Positions 56,226-64,000 of a stretch of 64,000 bases of DNA are shown piece by piece. A model generated the notes under the pieces. The model was not told where the DNA came from and did no database searches. It saw nothing but the letters and a program-made list of their open reading frames with translations. The stretch covers positions 1-64,000 of the forward strand of contig CAMVDP010000003.1 of the NCBI GenBank assembly GCA_947166275.1. The letters are read 5' to 3'. The stretch is from an uncultured Clostridia bacterium (GTDB lineage: Bacteria; Bacillota; Clostridia; Oscillospirales; Ruminococcaceae). The first letter of the stretch is position 1. Each line of letters starts with the position of its first letter. The translations under genes were made by a program, and so were the position numbers.

Positions 56226-56933
56226 ATGTATACATCGATCGACAAGATAAGTGACCGTTTCGGATTCAGCACCGGCGGCAAGTTCAGGTGCGCATACAAG
56301 AATACCCGCACAATAGTCACCGCCGGTATTGTCACTATACTTGTCATTATCGCGCTTATCCTCATAAGCCTTGTGTATGTCTTCATACAGATGCAGAAAG
56401 CTCCCGCGGCGGCTTCCACCCAGCTTGAGACACTCATAAGCGGAGTTATCACCGGGAACGGCTTTCACGGCGATGAAAGCTCCGGCAATTCGCTGGTGTA
56501 CCTCGGTCTCGGTATAGTAAGTGTCGCCTTTGGTATAATAATGCTGATAATTGCGGTAATAGCATTCCTGATAATTCTCGCAACACTCAGAATGGGGCAG
56601 ACATACTCGTTCAAGGCAGATGAGCAGAAGTTCACCGTTATCTATCCGAAGCGCATCGGAGGAACTCTCGTGATAGAGTATGAATATATCACCGGACTGA
56701 CATATGAGGAGTGGAAGTACCTGATCGCTCCGAGATGTCTTGATGTAACAGTGCATACCAAGCAGGGCGATTTTGATTTCAAGTGCATACATACTCCGAT
56801 GTCATTTGCGAACGGGATTACAGAGACACCGTTCAACATAATACGTGAGAAGATAGGGCTCTCACATGAAGACGAGAGCATACTGATAAACAAGGATGCG
56901 GCCAGAGAGCAGGACCCGAGGTTTTTTAGTTAA
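56226..56933 (+). CDS. Uncharacterised membrane protein between rpmA and obgE
   Basis: Two TM segments then a C-terminal soluble domain; AAGGAGGG RBS. Confidence 0.7.
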   Translation: MYTSIDKISDRFGFSTGGKFRCAYKNTRTIVTAGIVTILVIIALILISLVYVFIQMQKAPAAASTQLETLISGVITGNGFHGDESSGNSLVYLGLGIVSVAFGIIMLIIAVIAFLIILATLRMGQTYSFKADEQKFTVIYPKRIGGTLVIEYEYITGLTYEEWKYLIAPRCLDVTVHTKQGDFDFKCIHTPMSFANGITETPFNIIREKIGLSHEDESILINKDAAREQDPRFFS

Positions 56934-56941
56934 GAGGACTT

Positions 56942-58219
56942 ATGTTTGTAGATATAGTTAAGATCACAATTAAGGCAGGCGACGGCGGCAACGGTGCCGT
57001 TTCGTTCCACCGTGAGAAGTACGTTGCGGCGGGCGGACCCGACGGCGGCAACGGCGGAAAAGGCGGAGATATCGTGTTTCGGGCGGACGACAGCCTTTCA
57101 ACGCTGATAGACTTCCGCTACAAGAAGAAATACACCGCGCAGAACGGCGCACCGGGCGGCAGCAGGCGCAGCTCCGGCAAGTCCGCTCCCGACACCGTGA
57201 TAAAGGTGCCGCGCGGTACTGTCATAAAGGACAGTGAGACCGGGCGCGTGCTTGCGGACATATCCGATGACGAGCCCGTGGTAGTCGCGCGCGGCGGCAA
57301 GGGCGGCAAGGGCAACATGAACTTCGCCACTCCGACACGCCAGATACCGCGTTTTGCGAAACCCGGCTACCCCGGTGAGCACTTTGATGTTACGCTTGAG
57401 CTGAAGCTGCTGGCGGATGTGGGACTTGTAGGCTTCCCGAATGTGGGAAAGTCGAGCCTGATAAGTGTGGTCAGCGCGGCAAAGCCGGAGATAGCGAACT
57501 ATCACTTCACAACGATAACGCCGGTGCTCGGAGTGGTGAAATACGATGAACGCTCGTTCGTCATGGCGGATATCCCGGGACTTATCGAGGGCGCAAGTGA
57601 GGGCGTCGGACTTGGCCACGCGTTCCTGCGGCATGTCGAGCGTTGCAGGCTTATTGTACATGTTGTGGACGTAGCGGGCTCGGAGGGAAGAGATCCCGCG
57701 GATGACTTCGAGAAGATAAACCGCGAGCTCGCAAATTTCTCCGCAGAGCTGTCACAGCGGCCGCAGATAGTTGCCGCGAACAAATCCGACATCGCAACGC
57801 CGGAGCAGATAGACGAGTTCCGGAAATTTATAGAGTCAAAGGGGCTTCCGTTCTTTGTGATATCGGCTGCGACCGCGAAAGGAACGGATGAGCTGGTGGC
57901 GGCGATAGCGGGAGAGCTTGACAAGCTGCCCCCGATCGTGCGGTACGAAGCGAAGCCGCTCACGATAGAGGAGCTTGAACAACAGGCGAAGGAAAAGCGC
58001 GCGTTCAAGATAAAGAAAGAGGATGCGCACTTCTGGTCGGTGGAGGCGGAATGGCTCGCTCCGATACTTTCGACGGTCAACATGGACGACTACGAGAGCC
58101 TTCAGTACTTCCAGCGCGTGCTGCGGTACAGCGGCATTATCGATGCGCTGATAGAAGAGGGAGTCGAAGAGGATGACACGGTGTCGATATTTGACTTTGA
58201 GTTCAGCTTTGTCAACTGA
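56942..58219 (+). CDS. obgE: GTPase ObgE/CgtA
   Basis: MFVDIVKITIKAGDGGNGAVSFHREKYVAAGGPDGGNGGKGGDIVF; GFPNVGKSSLI; DIPGLIEGASEGVGLGHAFLRH. Confidence 0.97.
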   Translation: MFVDIVKITIKAGDGGNGAVSFHREKYVAAGGPDGGNGGKGGDIVFRADDSLSTLIDFRYKKKYTAQNGAPGGSRRSSGKSAPDTVIKVPRGTVIKDSETGRVLADISDDEPVVVARGGKGGKGNMNFATPTRQIPRFAKPGYPGEHFDVTLELKLLADVGLVGFPNVGKSSLISVVSAAKPEIANYHFTTITPVLGVVKYDERSFVMADIPGLIEGASEGVGLGHAFLRHVERCRLIVHVVDVAGSEGRDPADDFEKINRELANFSAELSQRPQIVAANKSDIATPEQIDEFRKFIESKGLPFFVISAATAKGTDELVAAIAGELDKLPPIVRYEAKPLTIEELEQQAKEKRAFKIKKEDAHFWSVEAEWLAPILSTVNMDDYESLQYFQRVLRYSGIIDALIEEGVEEDDTVSIFDFEFSFVN

Positions 58220-58275
58220 CCTGCGGCGCTGTCACGGAAAAGCCGTGCAAAACGTTATATATACAGAAGGATAAT

Positions 58276-58680
58276 ATGGAAATAATGTCGAAACAGGAAG
58301 CCAAACGGTTGAGTCCCGCGGCTCTCGCGTTCTACGGCGACAGCGTTTATGAGCTGTATGTGCGCAGAAGGGTGTTGAGTCTCGGTGACCGTCCTTCCGC
58401 CGCGCTTCATAATATGTCGGTGAAAATGGCAAGAGCGTCGTTTCAGGCTGTCGCATACGAGAGGCTGTCTGATGTGCTCGATGAGGAGGAAGCGGATATA
58501 CTGCGCAGGGGGAGAAACTCCACCGGACTTACCGCTCCGAAGTCAAGCAGCTCCGCCGAGTATCACAAGGCGACCGCCGTTGAGGTGCTGTTCGGGTACC
58601 TGTCACTCACGGGAAACGATGCGCGCATTGAGGAGCTTTTCGGCATCATCACTGACGAAACAGAAGACATGAAAGGATAA
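58276..58680 (+). CDS. mrnC: Mini-ribonuclease III
   Basis: LSPAALAFYGDSVYELYVRRRVL; LRRGRNSTGLTAPKSSSSAEYHKATAVEVLFGYL. Confidence 0.92.
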   Translation: MEIMSKQEAKRLSPAALAFYGDSVYELYVRRRVLSLGDRPSAALHNMSVKMARASFQAVAYERLSDVLDEEEADILRRGRNSTGLTAPKSSSSAEYHKATAVEVLFGYLSLTGNDARIEELFGIITDETEDMKG

Positions 58681-58683
58681 GTT

Positions 58684-60552
58684 ATGTCATTTATCAAAAG
58701 GTTAGCGGCTGTGTTCATAGCAGCGGCAATAATGGCGAGCGGCACTCTGGCGGCATCGGCAGAAGCGTCGAATGTGGTATCGAGAATGTACGCGGCGAAG
58801 TACAACATGCTGCTGCACGCTCTGAAAAGCGACAGTGAGACCATGAAAGCCATGAAGGACTTCGGGCGCTCGGTAGTATTCTTCTCGGTGTCGGACGGTC
58901 ATTCAAAGGCAAAGGTGTTCCTTGACCAGTCCTATGACATGAGCAAGGCGATCACCTCCGCGTATGCGAAAGTGAAGAGCTCCGGAGTTACACCGAAGTG
59001 GCTCAAGCTCGATGTCGTTATCTCCGACGAGGAAAAGACCTATGACGATTTTACCGAGGAGACCATAGCACGCCGCAACAGCAGCCTGCGTCAGGGTATC
59101 GCGTTCACACCGTATTACGGCACCGCGCTGCTCGAAGCACAGCTCAACAGCAGCGGTATCATAGATTATGAGGAGGGCTCGATAGACCTCAAGCGGGTGA
59201 ATGAAGAGCTCAAACGCATGGGTAAGAAGAAGCTCACAGAGATACCGAAAACCTTCCGTCTCTTCAAGACCCAGGGCTATTTCGCGGAGAATACCGCGTA
59301 CGCTATGAAACTCACAAGCGGCTCCTACGCAAATACAGGCAAGCGTGAGCTCAAAGCCGACCGCGAGACAATCGAGATGCTCGCAGGGAGAAGCTCGTCA
59401 TACCTGAAGTCGATATGCGGTTCAGACGGGAAATTCGTCTATGGCTATTATCCTATTGACAATGAAGAAATTGAAGGGTATAGTATATTACGTCACGCGG
59501 GTACGGTATGGAATCTTATCATGCAGTACGATATGTGCCGTGACGAGAGCCTTGTGCCTGTAATAAAGTCGGGGCTAAAGTATCTGAAGAAATTCATTCA
59601 GTACAAGGATAAAAAGACCGCCTTCGTCATCGACGGAAATATGCTGAACATTGGCGGCAACGGACTTGCGCTGCTTGCGTACACGATGTACGCGGAGGTG
59701 TTCGGTTCGAGTGAGTACAATTCCTTGATACGCGCGCTTGCAAGAGGCGTGATATTCATGCAGAACAAGGACGGAAGCTTCACCCACTCGCTGAATAAAG
59801 ACACCTACAAGGTCGCGCAGAAATACATAATCATCTATTACGACGGCGAGGCAGCGTTCGGACTGCTCAAGGCGTACAGCGTTCTGGGTGACAAGTCGTT
59901 CCTTGAAGCGGCGCGCAAGGCTGCTGATTACTTCGTGGAGAAGGACTATGTGTCCGAGCACAGCCACTGGATGGGTTATGTTTTCAACGAGATAACGAAG
60001 TACTGCCCCGAGGAGAAATACTTTGAGTTCGGACTCAAGAACGTCGATACCGACAACTACAGCGCAGATATGATGAATCTCAAGGCAGGTGCGAACTCGG
60101 TATCCGAGACGCTCAATGCGGCGTTTGAGATGTATGACCGCCTTATGGACAGCGGCGTCGAGTGCGGATATCTTGAGGAGTTTGACGCAAAGCTTCTTGT
60201 GCGCGCAGTGATGAAGCGGGCGAGCTATGGCCTGAACTATTTCATGTTCCCCGAGTACGCGATGTACTTTGCGGCTCCCGACACGGTGCTGAACAGCTTC
60301 GCGGTGCGTGAGGACAGCTTCCGTATTAGGATAGATGATATCCAGCACTTCATGGACGGATACTATCTGTACTGGAAGAATTATGACACTATTCTCGAAT
60401 ACAAGGATAAGCTTATAGATCATCCGCCGAAGGATACGGAGAAGAATACGGAGAAGGATGAAACAAAGACCGACGACGATGCAGAAAGCGAGAATGCTGA
60501 TGACAGTAAATCGTCGGATGATATAGAAAACAAGATAGAAACAGAGCAATAA
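58684..60552 (+). CDS. Secreted protein with probable alpha/alpha-barrel (six-hairpin-like) repeats and acidic C-terminal tail
   Basis: Signal peptide ...ASGTLAASAEA; LRHAGTVWNLIMQYDM...GLALLAYTMYAEVFGSSEYNSLIRALARGVIFMQNKDGSF; D/E/K-rich tail. Confidence 0.6.
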   Translation: MSFIKRLAAVFIAAAIMASGTLAASAEASNVVSRMYAAKYNMLLHALKSDSETMKAMKDFGRSVVFFSVSDGHSKAKVFLDQSYDMSKAITSAYAKVKSSGVTPKWLKLDVVISDEEKTYDDFTEETIARRNSSLRQGIAFTPYYGTALLEAQLNSSGIIDYEEGSIDLKRVNEELKRMGKKKLTEIPKTFRLFKTQGYFAENTAYAMKLTSGSYANTGKRELKADRETIEMLAGRSSSYLKSICGSDGKFVYGYYPIDNEEIEGYSILRHAGTVWNLIMQYDMCRDESLVPVIKSGLKYLKKFIQYKDKKTAFVIDGNMLNIGGNGLALLAYTMYAEVFGSSEYNSLIRALARGVIFMQNKDGSFTHSLNKDTYKVAQKYIIIYYDGEAAFGLLKAYSVLGDKSFLEAARKAADYFVEKDYVSEHSHWMGYVFNEITKYCPEEKYFEFGLKNVDTDNYSADMMNLKAGANSVSETLNAAFEMYDRLMDSGVECGYLEEFDAKLLVRAVMKRASYGLNYFMFPEYAMYFAAPDTVLNSFAVREDSFRIRIDDIQHFMDGYYLYWKNYDTILEYKDKLIDHPPKDTEKNTEKDETKTDDDAESENADDSKSSDDIENKIETEQ

Positions 60553-60567
60553 TGGAGGAATCAGATC

Positions 60568-61302
60568 ATGTCAGGACATTCTAAATGGAGCACCATCAAA
60601 AGAAAAAAGGGTGAGAAGGACGGTGCAAGAGCAAAGGTCTTCACCAAGATAAGCCGCGAGATAATCGTAGCGGTACGTGAGGGCGGCGGCGATCCGAGCA
60701 GCAACTCGAAGCTCGCACAGCTCGTACAGAAGGCTAAATCCAACAATATCCCGAATGATAATATCGATCGTCTTATCAAGAAGGCGAGCGGCGACGGTGA
60801 AAAGACAAACTACGAGGAATGTGTATATGAAGGCTACGGTCCCAACGGTGTCGCAGTCATCGTAGAGTGCCTTACCGACAACCGTAACCGTACTGCCGGC
60901 GAGATACGCCACTACTTCGACAAGTTCGGCGGCAACCTCGGTACCTCGGGCTGTGTATCGTTCATGTTCACCACAAAGGGCGTGGTAGTTCTCGACAACG
61001 AGGACGAGGACATCGATGAGGACAAGGCGATGGAGGATATTCTTGAGGCAGGCGGTGACGACTTCACCTTTGAGGACGGCTGCGTTGAGATAACTACCGA
61101 CCCGAACACTGTCACCGAAGTCGGAAACGCGCTTGGCGAGAAGGGCTACAAGGTGCTCTCCGCAGAGCCCGCAAAGATCCCCTCGACATACACGACTCTT
61201 ACCGATGAGGATCACATCAAGAAAATGGGACTTCTGCTTGATGCTCTCGATGACAATGACGATGTGCAGAATGTATGGCACAACTGGGAAGACGCTGAAT
61301 AA
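60568..61302 (+). CDS. YebC/PmpR family protein
   Basis: MSGHSKWSTIKRKKGEKDGARAKVFTKISREIIVAVREGGGDPSSNSKL. Confidence 0.97.
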   Translation: MSGHSKWSTIKRKKGEKDGARAKVFTKISREIIVAVREGGGDPSSNSKLAQLVQKAKSNNIPNDNIDRLIKKASGDGEKTNYEECVYEGYGPNGVAVIVECLTDNRNRTAGEIRHYFDKFGGNLGTSGCVSFMFTTKGVVVLDNEDEDIDEDKAMEDILEAGGDDFTFEDGCVEITTDPNTVTEVGNALGEKGYKVLSAEPAKIPSTYTTLTDEDHIKKMGLLLDALDDNDDVQNVWHNWEDAE

Positions 61303-61311
61303 CTACCTTTG

Positions 61312-62346
61312 ATGCGTATTATTGACAAGATCGCACTGACGATTTTCGGTGCGTTCATCGTGTTCGGCATGCCGGGCTGCGGTATACTGATGTCGCTGGC
61401 TCTTGGCGCGCTGTTTGCATGGATAATGATGAAGCTCGCGGATGCTCCGGTGATCGGGAATATCATCCTTGTGATCATTGCGCTGATAGTCGTTGCGGAG
61501 CCTGTTGCATTAGTTGAGTTTGTGACGTATGACGCTAAGACGGGTATGGGGCTGATATCCCATCTGATCAAGGCTTACCCTGTTTGGGTCTCCGCAGCTG
61601 CTGTCGCTGCCACTGCGTTTTCGGTGACGTTGCAATTCGTATTTGTGAAGGATCACACTTATTATTCAAGAAGTCTGTGGGATAAGATACTCGCGCTCTT
61701 CGACCATGTCAGCTACCGCAGGAATTACAATACACGCTACCGGACGTATGACCCGCCGCGCACCAACTATACTCACTATGAACCGCCCATACCAACATAC
61801 GAGGACTTCATGCGGGAGTTTACCAACTACCGCGCGTCATTCGACAGGATCTCGCTTTTAGTGAACGATATCACGGAAAGTCCGGAGTTCATGGTGGGCG
61901 GGTTCATGACCTTCGACAAGATCAACGAAGTCATGAGCTTCATACAGGATCACAACGCGCACATCGAGGGACTTTCAAGGCGTTTCCGCTCTGCCGGTGC
62001 CGACGAGGCGCGTGAGATAATGGGTGATATGCGCTATGTCAATGCGCAGATGAACATCTTTGAGCAGGATCTGAAGAATGTGTTCGCGCAGATGAAGGCA
62101 CGTTTTGCGGGTACTGCGGGCAACTCCGGCAGCAGCTCACAGCACAAGCGTTCAGATAATGCCACGAAGTTCACTTCGCGCGGTGAGCAGCCGGTCTACT
62201 TCAAAGGCTGTGAGACTCTCGACGAGCTGAACAAGCGCTATAAGAGTCTCGCAAAAACGTATCATCCGGATATGCCTACCGGTGACACCGAGACAATGGC
62301 GAAGATAAATCAGGAATACGACCGGCTTAAATCACGGTTCAGGTAA
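61312..62346 (+). CDS. Membrane protein with C-terminal J-domain
   Basis: N-terminal TM segments; C-term ETLDELNKRYKSLAKTYHPDMPTGDTETMAKINQEYDRLKSRFR with HPD. Confidence 0.8.
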   Translation: MRIIDKIALTIFGAFIVFGMPGCGILMSLALGALFAWIMMKLADAPVIGNIILVIIALIVVAEPVALVEFVTYDAKTGMGLISHLIKAYPVWVSAAAVAATAFSVTLQFVFVKDHTYYSRSLWDKILALFDHVSYRRNYNTRYRTYDPPRTNYTHYEPPIPTYEDFMREFTNYRASFDRISLLVNDITESPEFMVGGFMTFDKINEVMSFIQDHNAHIEGLSRRFRSAGADEAREIMGDMRYVNAQMNIFEQDLKNVFAQMKARFAGTAGNSGSSSQHKRSDNATKFTSRGEQPVYFKGCETLDELNKRYKSLAKTYHPDMPTGDTETMAKINQEYDRLKSRFR

Positions 62347-62356
62347 ACAAAAACAA

Positions 62357-62386
62357 AAAGCGCGTACACCGAAGTGTACGCGCTTT
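62357..62386. terminator. Bidirectional intrinsic terminator between convergent genes
   Basis: AAAGCGCGTACAC cgaa GTGTACGCGCTTT, 13-bp perfect stem. Confidence 0.93.
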
Positions 62387-62398
62387 AAACTTGCCGTC

Positions 62399-62941
62399 TT
62401 ACTTTTTCTTGGGAGCGGGCTTTGCAGCAGCCGGTTTAGCAGCAGCCTTGGGAGCTGCGGGCTTTACCTCTGCAGGTTTTGCAGCCGGAGCAGCGGGCTT
62501 TGCAGCAGCCGGTTTAGCAGCAGCCTTGGGAGCTGCGGGCTTCTTTGCAGCAGCCTTCTTTGCAGGAGCCTTTGCAGTCTTTGCTGCCTTTGCAGGAGCC
62601 TTCTTGGGAGCTATCGCATTAAAGATGTCAGCGCAGCTTGCATCGTTGCCTTCAACGATGAGCTTGCCGCTCTTGATAGCCTTTGCGGGATCGAGTGTGC
62701 CCTCAACGAGAGCTGTGAAAGTGCTTGCGTCTGCCTTGAAGGTAGCCGTTGCATCCTTGTAGTCGAAGTTTTCTACAGCGATCTTGCCATAACCTTCTTT
62801 GAACTCAGCGTAAAACGTTCCCGCTGCATCTCCTGTTACGGTGAACTGAAACGCAAAAGAACCTTTAAAGTTCGTGGTATCGGTCTTCTGGATAGATTTC
62901 TTCAGACTTTCATAAACCTTTTCGTAAGCTGATTTAGCCAT
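62399..62941 (-). CDS. SCP2 sterol-binding-domain protein with histone-H1-like Ala/Pro/Lys tail
   Basis: FKGSFAFQFTVTGDAAGTFYAEFKEGYGKIAVENFDYKDATATFKADASTFTALVEGTLDPAKAIKSGKLIVEGN followed by AKKAAAKKPAAPKAAAKPAAAKPAAPAAKPAEVKPAAPKAAAKPAAAKPAPKKK. Confidence 0.8.
   Translation of the reverse strand: MAKSAYEKVYESLKKSIQKTDTTNFKGSFAFQFTVTGDAAGTFYAEFKEGYGKIAVENFDYKDATATFKADASTFTALVEGTLDPAKAIKSGKLIVEGNDASCADIFNAIAPKKAPAKAAKTAKAPAKKAAAKKPAAPKAAAKPAAAKPAAPAAKPAEVKPAAPKAAAKPAAAKPAPKKK
62414..62542 (-). repeat. 51-bp perfect direct repeat (62414-62464 and 62492-62542), period 78 bp
   Basis: agcgggctttgcagcagccggtttagcagcagccttgggagctgcgggctt occurs twice. Confidence 0.95.
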
Positions 62942-63009
62942 CTTTAGTGTCCTTCCTTTGTTTGAGTTGAAACGGGCATACGCACCGCTTTTGACCTTTT
63001 TACTTTTAT

Positions 63010-63038
63010 ATTATAACACAATAAAAATGTAATTTCAA
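63010..63038 (-). promoter_or_regulatory. Predicted sigmaA promoter of the SCP2 gene: TTGAAA-17-TATAAT
   Basis: Minus strand TTGAAA (63038-63033), 17 nt, TATAAT (63015-63010). Confidence 0.8.
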
Positions 63039-63291
63039 GCATAATAATACTTTTTTTCACATTTTGGTGAAATATGTTTAAATCAGAAAAGAAAAAAAGG
63101 CTGTTGTTAGGTAGTTATTGACTATAAATAACACACAATATGTTGTGCATAGAGAAAAACGTGGTCTTACGCAAGGAATTATATGCCGTTTTTTCGGATT
63201 TATTCGTTGATGTCGAAACGCATGATATGACCTGTAAGCATATTTTTCGTGCCGTCCGAATAAGTATTACAAAAATGTGTTGGAGGCGGCT

Positions 63292-63579
63292 ATGCTCTGT
63301 ACATTCGACGACATCAGGAACAAGGAGATAATCAGTATAAAAAGCGGGGCAAAGATGGGCTACGCGGATGACGTGGAGTTTGACACCTGCACTGCGAAAA
63401 TATGCAGGATAGTCATCTTCGGCAAGGCGAAGCTTTTCGGGCTGCTCGGGAGGGATGATGATGTGAGCATTTGCTGGAGCGATATCGAGGTAATTGGTGA
63501 GGACGCTATACTTGTGAGCTGCGAGATACCTATGCGCACAAAAAAATCCGGAGGGCTGCTCAAAAATTTGTTAAAATAA
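63292..63579 (+). CDS. YlmC/YmxH family sporulation-associated PRC-barrel protein
   Basis: MLCTFDDIRNKEIISIKSGAKMGYADDVEFDTCTAKICRIVIFGKAKLFGLLGRDDDVSICWSDIEVIGEDAILV; GGAGG RBS. Confidence 0.88.
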   Translation: MLCTFDDIRNKEIISIKSGAKMGYADDVEFDTCTAKICRIVIFGKAKLFGLLGRDDDVSICWSDIEVIGEDAILVSCEIPMRTKKSGGLLKNLLK

Positions 63580-63594
63580 ACGAAAAGAAAAATA

Positions 63595-63623
63595 TTGTAA
63601 ATACGGATAATATGTGCTATAAT
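63595..63623 (+). promoter_or_regulatory. Predicted sigmaA promoter of rpsB: TTGTAA-17-TATAAT
   Basis: TTGTAA 63595-63600, TATAAT 63618-63623. Confidence 0.78.
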
Positions 63624-63661
63624 ATTAAGGCTATCAATGCAAATCCACATGCGGCCTATAA

Positions 63662-63696
63662 GCGCCGTCGGTGCCGCTTTAACAGCGGTTCGGCGC
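63662..63696 (+). promoter_or_regulatory. Leader hairpin in the rpsB 5' UTR
   Basis: GCGCCG/CGGCGC outer and CCGCT/AGCGG inner stem. Confidence 0.6.
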
Positions 63697-63743
63697 GGTG
63701 AGGGAAGCAGAGGAAAAAAACCAAATCAAGGAGGATACACAAA

Positions 63744-64000
63744 ATGGCAGTTGTATCAATGAAGCAGCTTCTTGAAGCAGGTGTTCACTTCGGACATCAG
63801 ACAAGACGCTGGAACCCGAAAATGGCTCCGTACATTTTCACAGAAAGAAACGGCATCTACATCATCGACCTTCAGAAGACGGTCAAGAAGCTCGACGAGG
63901 CTTATAACTTCGTATTCGAGACCGCGTCCAACGGTGGGGAGATCCTCTTCGTCGGCACAAAGAAGCAGGCTGCGGATTCCATCAAGGAAGAGGCAGAGAG
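63744..64000 (+). CDS. rpsB: Ribosomal protein uS2, N-terminal part (runs off the right edge)
   Basis: [64 protein letters not shown]. Confidence 0.96.
   Translation, partial: MAVVSMKQLLEAGVHFGHQTRRWNPKMAPYIFTERNGIYIIDLQKTVKKLDEAYNFVFETASNGGEILFVGTKKQAADSIKEEAE

Noticed and set aside
59575-60549. 324-aa minus-strand ORF antisense to the secreted protein
   Set aside because: No RBS, shadow of a confident CDS.
63140-63331. 63-aa ORF upstream of the YlmC-like gene
   Set aside because: No good RBS and overlaps the start of the well-supported YlmC/YmxH gene in another frame.
1-64000. CRISPR arrays, prophage, transposases, tRNA or rRNA genes
   Set aside because: No regularly spaced repeats, integrase/transposase-like proteins, cloverleaf-like segments or rRNA-like segments were recognised on reading.

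Overview
The window looks like a contiguous chromosomal segment from a motile, spore-forming, moderate-GC Clostridia/Oscillospiraceae-like Firmicute (taxonomy inferred from gene content, not searched). Left to right it contains: 5' part of ppdK (-); cdd and a MATE transporter; a ~21 kb flagellar/chemotaxis operon (fliK-flgD-TIGR02530-flgE-flbD-motA-motB-fliM-fliY-cheY-fliO-fliP-fliQ-fliR-flhB-flhA-fliA-two rod genes-cheC-cheD-fapA-like) ending in a branched RNA/terminator and a probable sigma28-driven DUF6033-like gene; recJ; a SCIFF ranthipeptide precursor (absent from the ORF track) with its radical SAM maturase; an HtrA-like protease; dpaAB (-); an NPSTG-anchored collagen-like surface protein and a small polysaccharide cluster with a BY-kinase (-); a split TSUP transporter; a periplasmic-binding-protein/GGDEF fusion plus dCMP deaminase (-); a sugar ABC transporter lacking an ATPase (-); a purine operon (purE-C-F-M-N-purO-type IMP cyclohydrolase-standalone AICAR formyltransferase-two unknowns-purD) whose PurF lacks the catalytic Cys; a putative lipoprotein; queT with a candidate preQ1-like pseudoknot leader and a three-way-junction RNA at its 3' end; rplU-prp-rpmA-obgE-mrnC; a large secreted protein; yebC; a J-domain protein; an SCP2 protein with a histone-H1-like tail (-); a YlmC/YmxH protein; and the start of rpsB. 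The most follow-up-worthy items are the candidate structured RNAs (24194-24284, 54379-54432, 54978-55075), the sigma28 promoter on the DUF6033-like gene, a 42-aa sORF coupled to motA, the 18-bp palindrome and GTTGAA cluster upstream of the sugar-sensor diguanylate cyclase, the Cys-less PurF with split PurH, and the SCP2/H1-tail fusion. All family calls come from motif recognition by eye; no database search was run.
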